NCBI GenBank assembly: GCA_030340625.1
Contig: JAOPHQ010002072.1
Location: forward strand, 17,917-81,916
Direction of reading: 5' to 3'
Length of the DNA: 64,000 bases
Origin: Merluccius polli
Taxonomy: Eukaryota; Chordata; Actinopteri; Gadiformes; Merlucciidae
A program made the position numbers and the translations under genes. The notes under the pieces are model-generated. The model was given only the letters and a program-made list of their open reading frames with translations, had not been told where the DNA came from and ran no database searches. Below, piece after piece: positions 54,866-64,000 of this stretch (positions within the stretch are counted from its first letter, which is position 1; each line of letters opens with the position of its first letter).

Positions 54866-55736
54866 TTACGGGTCGTGTTGTGTGACTGCTTTTTGCTGTT
54901 TGGATGGAGAATACAAAATGTGTCCCAGCTTATTCCATTGATATTTTGATTATAGATTATTGCCTTGATTGAATATATATTTTTGATTTGGTCCATAAGA
55001 TGTCATAAATGCAAATGGAAATAATGTCTTAAATTTGCTTGATTTGACAAGCTGCCAAGAAAACATATTCTAATGCTGAGTCACACTGTTTTGTTTGTAG
55101 CTTTACGAGTCAACATTTTGTGACACCCACGCCTCTGGGAAAGGTGTAAAACCAGTTCAAAACCTCCTTGTGAATGACAATGTTCACCTGGCCTGATCAT
55201 AGCAGCACCTCGTGAGCGCCTTACCTCTGTCACTAGTAGCCACCCGTCACAAGGGAGGACACCTTCCTCACCACGCTCACATTGTGTTGTAATTAAGTCT
55301 GGTAGGATGGGAGAATTACATAGTACACTCGTTACTTCCTGCCTGTGTATTAGGATCAACCGATCCACTAGCCTACTGTTAATGAATTAAATAAAAGTTA
55401 ATATTGAACTACTTTACTAATCAACCACAATTTTAACTTCTAACAACTGAAGTCTGATATCAAAATTGACTATTTCATAACTTCAGCATGACTGAGAGGG
55501 GGTAATTGGCATATCTTTAAAAAGAAAATGGCTTATTCAAGTCCCCTGCTAACCCAAATTAATGGAAAATATTGTTTTGAATAGGATACAGAATAATCAG
55601 AAACGTAAAGCAAACTATCATGTGTCAGGGTGTTTGCATTAGGGCTGTCACAGTAACAGTGGCGTGTACAGACTTTTTTGGACTAGGGTGGCCCAAGTGG
55701 GGCACTGACTTATGCAGGGGTGGCATGAAGTATGAG

Positions 55737-55767
<31 letters not shown>

Positions 55768-55964
55768 GGTGGGACCTGAAGCCGCGTGGAGGACAGAACA
55801 GAACCGCGTAGTGTGTTGCTGTGAGTGATTACGACTGGACGTCCGGCCACTGCACTGGACGGCTACCAGCTGCTCCACCAGCCAGCACCTCAGTCATCAC
55901 CATGGACAAAATAAATGTCCTATTATTTGTACTTTAAATGCCTGCTGTAATACTATGTGAGTTT

Positions 55965-56085
55965 TTTCTTGCCCCTTGAGGGGCTGGGGTTAGGGGGTGT
56001 CGTAAAATGTGTGGCCTGTGAAGCCCTTTGAGACTGTAACTGTGATTAAGGGTTATACAAATAAAATTGACTTGACTTGACTCAT
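55965..56085 (+). repeat. LINE-like 3' end with TTGAC tail
   Basis: TGAAGCCCTTTGAGACTGTA followed by ATACAAATAAAATTGACTTG and GACTTGACTC is a characteristic 3' terminus of a fish LINE with a pentanucleotide tail. Only the terminal 120 bp are visible. Confidence 0.6.
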
Positions 56086-56224
56086 ACCGGTGATCGCGTC
56101 TTTAGCTCACCATGTCACATGGCTAATTCAGAGCGTGAATAGCTGTTGAATATCCACTATTTTTCTAAGTTAAAACCTATTTTCAAACTTTCTAAATTCT
56201 TCCATGGGCAAATGGGTGTGGTTT

Positions 56225-56395
56225 TAGCACCTTCAGTGAACACGCCCCCGGCGTTTCAGAGCAGAGAATAATGCTTATTTTTTCACGATTTTGAAACCTA
56301 ATTTTATTCACTTGGTGACTTTTTTAAGCATTAAAATTTGTCTGGGTGGTTAATAACATATTTATTTACTTATATTTACTTTTGCTTTAAAGGGC
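56225..56395. repeat. Repeat shared with 49810-49985 (copy B)
   Basis: Same blocks and order as copy A with small indels, which shows it is a dispersed family. Confidence 0.65.
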
Positions 56396-58554
56396 CTTCA
56401 AGACTGAATTGCACCTATAAACGAAAGTTTGGTTTACTTGTCAAACAGTTCAAACTAAGTCCCGCCAATGACTGGGAAGAAAATCTTAGAAGAAAGCCAA
56501 TCTTAGTTTAGGATAATGGGCTGGCCAATCAGATTCCAGGGGTTTCATAGAAAAAGCACAAAGGAAATGTAACCAGTGGCTTCTCAGGGATCTGTCTTTG
56601 AAAGGTAGAACTTAGTAATAACAAAAATAATAGTAATAACAAAAGCAGAGGGCATTTCTAGGCTTACCCATGCTGCTCTCTCATCGCATATTGATACAAA
56701 AACAATCAAAGACATAGACCTGCTACTTTACAAATTGAATGGAAAAACAAAAAGCATTACATAAAATGATCAGTCATCATGAATACATATGAGAACTTTC
56801 TGGATTTCAATACTTTGAACAACACCTCTAAGATTAATTGGATCAAGCAGTTCATGAAAAAATAGAAATATCTACAAAATATATAAAAGAATCTGAATAA
56901 ATATATAAAAAATATAAAAAATCAAAATTGAATATGGAATTGTATTTCCAAACATACATTCTCTAAAATTGGTGGATGAAATATTGTGCAACCATTGAAA
57001 GGATTCCTACTTGCCTACTAGATTTATTTTATCATTTTATTTATTTTATATGTTTATCCCATCATTTTACTTTCTGTATATTTACATATGTATTTGTTTA
57101 AATTGAAATATGACTGTTTATTTGTATCATTGTATTGTTAAAATATTTACAATAATAATACAAAAATATATAATAATCAATTTGCAGATAGGAAAAATTG
57201 TGTTTTTGTTGTAGCAAAGACTTTTAGTGTTATTTTTAACAGTGAGACAGTGAATGTAATAATTAGTGTGAATGCTGGAGCATTCACACTCTAGATATCT
57301 GAATCTTTATTAGTGTGAATGCTGGAGCATTCACACTCTAGATATCTGAATCTTTATTATTTTTATTCTTCTTCCGCCCGTTTTTTGGCACTCTTCTCCT
57401 TCTTCATATTTTCAGCTACAGAAACCATTCAAATATCAAAATGTTCATATTTATTACGACATGATGGCTATCTATTCACATTCTTCATATTAATTCAACT
57501 TTTCAAATTATTCTACTTTTTCCACCTTTATTTTTCCAATACAAATCAATGGGCAAACCATTCAAATATCAAAATGTTCATATTTATTACGACATGATGG
57601 CTATCTATTCACATTCTTCATATTAATTCAACTTTTCAAATTATTCTACTTTTTCCACCTTTATTTTTCCAATACAAATCAATGGGCGGACGGCGAAGCC
57701 GTCCGCCCAGCCTCTTAATTCTTCACATTCTTTACGTCGTAACTAATTCAAATTTCAACCTTTTCCCATCGTTCAAACAATTAAACAAATCTAGAGATTT
57801 GTATCCATCTAGCCGTGTTCACGAAATTTCGATAGCTGTTATACTTTTTTCTGTATCGCAGTTTTAGTTTCAAATCGTCATATTCTACCGTTCGTCCCAT
57901 TGTAACCGGCGGACCTTCCACTGTTTACTTCCGCTGCTTTACGTCGTAACTATTTCAAATTTCAACCGTTTCCCATCGTTCAAACAATTAAACAAATCTA
58001 GAGATTTGTATCTATCTAGCCGTGTTCACGAAATTTCGATAGCTGTTATACTTTTTTCTGTATCGCAGTTTTAGTTTCAAATCGTCATATTCTACCGTTC
58101 GTCCCATTGTAACCGGCGGACCTTCCACTGTTTAACACGTCGTAACTAATTCATTCACATTTCAACCGCTAACCTTCATTCAAAAAATGTCACTAATCTA
58201 CAGATTTGTATATTCAATAATAACGATATCCAAACTAAATTTCAATAGCATTTATATTTATTCAGAATCACAGTTTACACATCGATTACACATTGATCTC
58301 TGGCCTAACTAAATCAATTCTCAATCGTTTACCTTCGTTCAAAAAATGTACAGACTTGTATATCCCATAATATCCAATCAAAGGGGGTCCACCGATCAAA
58401 AGAATCAATGGGTTTCATTAAATTAATCCGAGTTGTGAATAATATCATGTGAAGTCCGTTGCTCACTGTCTGTATGCTGGCTGTCGTAAATCTTCCGCTG
58501 CCGTAAAACGACGTTCACGTTCGAGCGTCATGGCGTCACCGCGGAGCTACGGCC

Positions 58555-58965
58555 GACGGGGGGGCGGGGCGGGCAATAGTAACACAAACAAACACACCGC
58601 GGACCTACGGGGGGGGGGGGTGCCCGCAATAGTAACACAAACAAACACACCGCGGACCTACGGGGGGGGGGGGGCGCCCGCAATAGTAACACAAACAAAC
58701 ACACCGCGGACCTACGGGGGGGGGGGCCCGCAATAGTAACACAAACAAACACACCGCGGACCTACGGCCGGGGGGCTGCCCCCAATAGTAACACAAACAC
58801 ACCGCGGACCTACGGCCGGGGGGGGGGGGGGGCTGCCCCCAATAGTAACACAAACACACCGCGGACCTACGGCCGGGGGGGGGGGGGCTGCCCCCAATAG
58901 TAACACAAACACACCGCGGACCTACGGCTGGGCGGGGGGGGGGGGGGGTGCCCGCAATAGTAAAT
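58555..58965. repeat. G-run minisatellite inside the Helitron-like element
   Basis: Eight or so units of roughly 50-60 bp. Each is a CAATAGTAACACAAACA-type block plus CACCGCGGACCTACGG and a run of 8-13 G. Later units lack one AACA. Open frames on both strands across it are artefacts. Confidence 0.9.
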
Positions 58966-59094
58966 TGTAGTATACATTTATTTTTCCAATATAAATCAAT
59001 GGGCGGACAGCCGCCCAGCCTCTTATTCTCCCAATGCTTTACGTCGTAACTAATTCAAATTTCAACCGTTTCCCATCGATCAAACAATTAAAGC

Positions 59095-59612
59095 TATTAG
59101 TATTACTAATTCGGCTACTACTACTTTCAGCTACTTCTACTATTTCAGATTCTTCTACTATTTCAGCTACTACTACAATTTCAACTACTTCTACTACTTT
59201 GATAATTCTACTATTTCAGCTTCTACTACTACTTTCAGATTCTTCTACTATTTCAGCTTCTACTACTACTTTCAGATTCTTCTACTATTTCAGCTTCTAC
59301 TACTACTTTCAGATTCTTCTACTATTTCAGCTTCTTCTACTACTTTCAGATTCTTCTACTATTTCAGCTTCTACTACTTTCAGATTCTTCTACTATTTCA
59401 GCTTCTACTACTACTTTCAGATTCTTCTACTATTTCAGCTTCTACTACTACTTTCAGATTCTTCTACTATTTCAGCTTCTTCTACTACTTTCAGATTCTT
59501 CTACTATTTCAGCTTCTACTACTTTCAGATTCTTCTACTATTTCAGCTTCTACTACTACTTTCAGATTCTTCTACTATTTCAGCTTCTACTACTACTTTC
59601 AGATTCTTCAGA
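59095..59612. repeat. Pyrimidine-rich tandem array (CTACTACTTTCAGATTCTT type)
   Basis: More than a dozen units of about 36-39 bp built from CTTCTACTATTTCAG and CTTCTACTACTACTTTCAG. The plus-strand frame through it encodes only F/Y/L/S repeats and is not a gene. The units resemble repeated splice acceptors, with a pyrimidine tract then CAG. Confidence 0.92.
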
Positions 59613-59929
59613 TCAATTCATTTTATATTTCTGCTTTGAGCTTATCATTCAGCTTCCAGCATTCACACGCGTTTTCTGCAGGAAATGCATTTTCTAGTTA
59701 TATTTGTGTCCTTAATTTCCATAACTCTGCCTAATATAGAATCATGCAGAATGTGGTAGTAACAGATACTGCATCTGTTAGTATACATTGGTTTAGGTAC
59801 ATGTGTAAACCATGTCACATGGACAGAAACTATAGGGCTAAATGTAGAGCACATAGAAGCTCACTTAGGAGGACATCTAGTGGCTGTAAACACAACCACA
59901 TTATACCCTACGAAGCACGGTGGACGGAC

Positions 59930-60782
59930 TGGGGGCGGGACCAAGCCGGTCCTACTGGGCCACGGTGGTCTAGTACCCCCACGGTGTTCCAGCACCACCA
60001 CCGGTCCTACTGGGCCACGGTGGTCCAGTACCCCACCGGTGGTCCAGCCCCACCACCGGTCCTACTGGGCCACGGTGGTCCAGTACCCCCACGGTGGTCC
60101 AGCACCACCACCGGTCCTACTGGGCCACGGTGGTCCAGTACCCCACCGGTGGTCCAGCCCCACCACCGGTCCTACTGGGCCACGGTGGTCCAGTACCCCC
60201 ACGGTGGTCCAGCACCACCACCGGTCCTACTGGGCCACAGTGGTCCAGTACCCCACCGGTGGTCCAGCCCCACCACCGGTCCTACTGGGCCACGGTGGTC
60301 CAGTACCCCACCGGTGGTCCAGCCCCACCGGTGGTCCAGTACCCCCACGGTGGTCCAGCACCACCACCGGTCCTGGGCCACGGTGGTCCAGTACCCCACC
60401 GGTGGTCCAGCCCCACCACCGGTCCTACTGGGCCACGGTGGCAGTACCCCCATGGTGGTCCAGCACCACCTACTGGTGGGGGTCCAGCACCACCGGTCCT
60501 ACTGGGCCACGGTGGTCCAGTACCCCCACGGTGGTCCAGCACCACCACCGGTCCTACTGGGCCACAGTGGTCCAGTACCCCACCGGTGGTCCAGCCCCAC
60601 CACGTCCTACTGGGCCACGGTGGTCCAGTACCCCCACGGTGGTCCAGCACCACCACCGGTCCTACTGGGCCACGGTGGTCCAGCACCCCCACGGTGGTCC
60701 AGCACCACCACCGGTCCTACTGGGCCACGGTGGTCCAGCACCCCCACGGTGGTCCAGTACAGTACCCCACCGGTGGACAGCG
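59930..60782. repeat. 55-bp GC-rich minisatellite with alternating unit types
   Basis: Units of the form CCTACTGGGCCACGGTGG...CACCACCGGT are 55 bp long. Two variants often alternate: CCCCCACGG with CAGCACC, and CCCCACCGG with CAGCCCC. 55 is not a multiple of three and the unit has no stop in any forward frame, so three overlapping long open frames result. These are not called as genes. Confidence 0.93.
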
Positions 60783-60845
60783 ACGCTCCAGAGGCTCAAT
60801 AAAACATGAAGCTCGCCAGAATACCACTAGCTTATAGGCCTCCTA

Positions 60846-61038
<193 letters not shown>

Positions 61039-61592
61039 CCACACCTTATGGATTATGGTGAAATGACGCCACTATTTCCACACGTCTGTCCTGCTGTCAT
61101 GTCCTGTTATTTACTAGTTAGCTAGCTGTAAACGGAGGAGTGTCTGTACTCCGTCCTTGGAGGATGTGCAGTGTCGCGGTGCGTTACTATGAGCGGTGCG
61201 TTACTATTACCGCCACATATTGCGAGGGGACCCCTGGTGGCTGCTCACCGTCCCGGTGCTGCATGGTAGTCTCAGCAGGCTTCAGGTCCTAGCCCGGTCC
61301 CACATAGCTGGCCCAGGCACGGTTTAAAGGGGCACTGCACTGGCTCAGGACACCGGAAGTACCGCGGACTACACGGGTCTGTACTGGTCTGTACCAAATG
61401 CCTCGTCTCTAGGGGGTTGGGTGTGTGGTTTGGCAACACCGCCGTCGAACCGGTCATGCAGGTTTTACAGGGTGTCACGTAGCCTGGCTCACATGTTTGT
61501 GTAAATGTGTTGTTAAAATGACAATATATTCCTTTGGGACATTACAGCGATACCAGATGTTTAATGATTATGTTGTTATGATGGTTGACCCC

Positions 61593-62080
61593 TCTTATAC
61601 ATAGACGGAGCATTGGCTGCTGTGGCGCGAGAAATTCGGCGGCCATCTTGGAGTGGTGATGGGGGAGGGGAGCAGCATAGATTGACAGTTGACACGTATG
61701 GCCAGGAGAAGAAAACAAGGATGCCGAGCTGCTGTTCAGCGTATTCCTGCTCAAATGAGCGGATGGTCGAATATAGAAATCGCGGGATTACTTTTCACAA
61801 GTAAGATTTAACATTACCGTACTATTGGTTATATTTTGTGAAAATAATATTACACGCCAAAACATGTGTCCTTTATCATAGCTACACGTATGACAAAAAA
61901 ACGTGTGAAAATCAGTGGTATTCAATGAGGTATGATTAATTAAATGCGCTGACAGTTCATTGCTCCTGCCAAACGAATGACACTGAGTGGAGCGGATCAC
62001 CACTCCAAGATGGCGGCCCCGCGTCTCGTCAGCGCCAGTAGGCAGTAGCGCTCGATGCTCCGTCTATGTATAAGATGTCT
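61593..62080 (+). mobile_element. 488-bp inverted-repeat element carrying a THAP exon
   Basis: The left end TCTTATACATAGACGGAGCA and the right end (reverse complement TCTTATACATAGACGGAGCA, ending at 62075) pair. A second paired block follows: GGCGGCCATCTTGGAGTGGT and its reverse complement near 62000-62020. The 12-bp ATGGTTGACCCC lies immediately outside both ends (61581-61592 and 62081-62092), suggesting a target duplication, possibly 8 bp (TTGACCCC) as for P-type elements. Inside is a THAP-domain first exon. It looks like a deletion derivative of a THAP-encoding transposon. Confidence 0.7.
61721..61800 (+). pseudogene. THAP zinc-finger first exon, isolated
   Basis: Encodes MPSCCSAYSCSNERMVEY then RNRGITFHK. 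This matches the start of THAP domains (M-P-x-x-C-x4-C ... G-I-T-F-H-K) and ends at CACAA/GTAAGA, where THAP genes usually splice. The later Cys and His zinc ligands and the AVPTIF-type segment should be in the next exon; none is seen before the right inverted repeat. Without splicing a stop follows at once (AAG TAA). Confidence 0.6.
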
Positions 62081-62092
62081 ATGGTTGACCCC

Positions 62093-62175
62093 AGCCTCCC
62101 AGCTGGTACAGTCTGTGACGTCACCAATGGACATATCGTGATAAGGCTTGTGATGGCTAATCATCCTGATACCTA
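62093..62175. repeat. Fragment of the foldback MITE family
   Basis: CCAGCTGGTACAGTCTGTGA followed by GATAAGGCTTGTGATGGCTA and CATCCTGATACC resembles one arm of the 27173-27453 element. The THAP element may have inserted into or beside this copy. Confidence 0.5.
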
Positions 62176-63719
62176 CACAGAACTGAATGTGCAGTGGAAG
62201 TTTTAGGACACAAATAATAGGATTCTTCCAGGAATTGAGTGCAATGCACATTTTTTAATAGTCTTTCCAAGCATCTGTTATGGTTATTAGTTACACGTTG
62301 TGCTATATGTATGAGAGTACCAGTCCCAGAGTACAGAGCCATAACAATAGAAGACACGTCCGTATTTTGGGGATTTTTTAATAACAAGGATTATAAATTG
62401 GTTTGAATTATTACTAATTAGTTTCCTATTGCGACTTATATGGAAATGATTGTTTTGCATAAATACCAAGTCCTCCCCAGTCCTGGATCACTAGACTCAT
62501 TGTGTGCTTCAGAGTTTTACCTTTAAAGGAATTTAAAAACAATAACCCAATTTGAATTAAACAACATCAACTATTTCAGATATAATCAGTAATTTCAGGC
62601 AGTCATCATTCTTACTGAAAAGCTGCATGATGGATTTATGGTTCAAATAATTACAAATAATCGTTAGCTTTATCTGCTAACGCTGACAAATGTATCATCA
62701 TCCCTTTTGAACAAACCTATTCCTTTCCATGGGTGTAATTTCAGTGATAAAGTAAAAGTTATTTATAATGCTATATCAAAAATACAAGAGATCTCTTTGG
62801 AATAATTAAAATGTTAATGGCTGAGTTGATCGAAAGCATCTAGGTTTCGACTGCAGGTTTTAATAGATTTCTTTTTTTTTAGCCGTCAGATTGTTGTTTT
62901 GTTTTGAAGCCTTTGTGTCTGAAAGATCCAGACTGGACTGGATTTCCTCCTTAATAAATTGATCCACATGAAGAGATGCCTACCAAATCGGAATCAGATC
63001 TTTTATATCTACAATTCAAGCGAATATGCTTCGATACTTGATGAGGTCAAACAGCAAGGCACCGACACAAGGGCAGAAGGCCAGGGGAACAGCTGTAGCG
63101 TTAAGTGCATCCATGGCTACTACTTCTGTACTGGGGACACACACAGGCATCTATGGAGAAGGACACACTAGGCATACAATAACTGGATTTGTATCAGACG
63201 TACAAGTGCTGAATGTAAATGTACAATGTCAAGACATTTTGTTGAAGAGAACACAGACAATACAAGTATCTGTGTGTGTGTGAGTGTGTGTGTGCCTGTA
63301 TGTGTGTGGAGGGAGGACATGGTGGTAATATGATCTGGCAGTGAAAGCAACAGTAAAACAGTTGTCATATGGACAGTTATATTATGGGCAATTTATTATA
63401 TAATACAATATATTGCCTATATATGATGGGCAATATATATGATGGGCAATATATATATGATGGGCAATAAATTACTAATTATGTGGCTGATTATGTGTAT
63501 TAATCATTATTAAATCAATGTAGAAAAACAAATTAAAATGGGGGGGGGGGGGGGAGTTCACAGAACTAGTTCCCATCTCTTAACAGCCAAAACACATACA
63601 CACACACACACTAAAGACCACAAAATTAAAGCAGAGTTAGACAGTGCACTGTTCAGTGCAGAGTCCAGACCTCTGCTATCTAGGCAGCCGATACCAGACA
63701 CGACTAAATTTAAAACTAG

Positions 63720-63784
<65 letters not shown>

Positions 63785-64000
63785 CACAAAGAGGGCACTT
63801 GGTTGAAAGTATACTAAGAATGGATCTGATACTCTCCTTGTTGTCTCTCTTCATAGCTACAGCAGCCTTTCCAGACGTTCATTTATCCAGATGCCAGAAA
63901 TCGTAGCGGTGTTCTGGAATTCTTAATGATGCTCAGTGGTTCTAGCCAATCAGATCACAGATAACAGTCAGATATTTACAAGTGGTAACACTGATCTGAT
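62176..64000. other. Intergenic, no gene seen
   Basis: AT-rich DNA with TG (about 63268-63290), tandem ATGATGGGCAATATAT (about 63420-63470), poly-G (63540-63554) and CA (63723-63782) tracts. A short frame at 63822 starts MDLILSLLSLFIATAAFPD like a signal peptide but stops after 28 residues with no clear donor. Confidence 0.6.

Larger units (their letters stand above)
54866..57260. other. Intergenic, repeats only
   Basis: No exon recognised. Contains a dispersed repeat around 55660-55735 (CAGTGGCGTGTACAGAC and GGGTGGCCCAAGTGGGGC), a CA tract (55738-55763), a LINE-type tail and the repeat pair partner at 56225. Confidence 0.6.
57264..59696 (+). mobile_element. Non-autonomous Helitron/HINE-like element with nested tandem repeats
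   Basis: The left end carries the palindrome GTGTGAATGCTGGAGCATTCACAC within a 47-bp unit present twice (from 57264 and 57311). The right end has CCAGCATTCACAC, then a hairpin GCGTTTTCTGCAGGAAATGC, then a terminal CTAGT (59692-59696) followed by T. A 3' hairpin plus CTRRT end is diagnostic of Helitrons; terminal inverted repeats with internal arrays resemble Helentron-derived HINEs. Inside are a 133-bp duplication (57425-57690), a 207-bp duplication (57733-58140), a G-rich array (58555-58960) and a CTACTACTTTCAG array (59095-59610). There are no Rep or helicase genes. Confidence 0.75.

Noticed and set aside
57264..57360. CRISPR-like repeated palindrome
   Set aside because: Only two copies at 47-bp spacing in a vertebrate genome; it is the 5' end of a Helitron-like element.
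59034..59639. 201-codon frame rich in F, Y, L and S
   Set aside because: A by-product of the pyrimidine-rich tandem array; it resembles no membrane protein family.
59744..60837. Three overlapping open frames of 352, 309 and 247 codons
   Set aside because: All lie in the 55-bp minisatellite, are open in every forward frame and encode only repeat peptide. There is no gene signal beyond openness.

Overview
The window looks like nuclear DNA from a bony fish, probably a spiny-rayed teleost. Four multi-exon vertebrate genes with ordinary splice signals can be rebuilt exon by exon with consistent phases. The intergenic and intronic DNA is full of CA/TG, CT, AT and ATT microsatellites, minisatellites and small non-autonomous transposons. 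I see no prokaryotic or organellar signature. All gene names rest on my reading of protein similarity; no search was run.

Layout from left to right. 1-5.2 kb has no recognised protein gene. It holds microsatellites and one promoter-like block with a good minus-strand splice donor (2518-2790), which may be the first exon of the next gene to the left. 5272-21488 (minus) is slc9a6, the endosomal Na+/H+ exchanger NHE6, with 16 coding exons and 694 codons plus stop. Three of its introns carry signals of the minor (U12-dependent) spliceosome, one of them with AT-AC ends. 21.5-23.1 kb is a head-to-head intergenic region with a 22-bp minisatellite. 23085-26465 (plus) is il2rg, the common cytokine receptor gamma chain, with 8 exons and 364 aa. 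28159-31646 (plus) is snx12, a PX-domain sorting nexin, with 4 coding exons and 162 aa. 44553-52033 (plus) is slc7a3, the cationic amino acid transporter CAT-3, with 11 coding exons and 653 aa, probably with at least one upstream non-coding exon. 54.9-64 kb has no recognised gene. It contains a Helitron/HINE-like element with nested tandem arrays, a 55-bp GC-rich minisatellite open in all three forward frames, an AT array, and a 488-bp inverted-repeat element carrying a THAP-domain first exon.

il2rg, snx12 and slc7a3 in one orientation match the order I recall at human Xq13.1, while slc9a6 is at Xq26 in humans. The genes do not form an operon or shared pathway: one acts in endosomal pH, one in lymphokine signalling, one in endosomal sorting and one in plasma-membrane arginine/lysine uptake. 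The grouping is conserved synteny. The most unusual features are the three U12-type introns in slc9a6, the CA repeats next to its exons 8-10, two GC splice donors, and several transposons with intact terminal repeats and target-site duplications.
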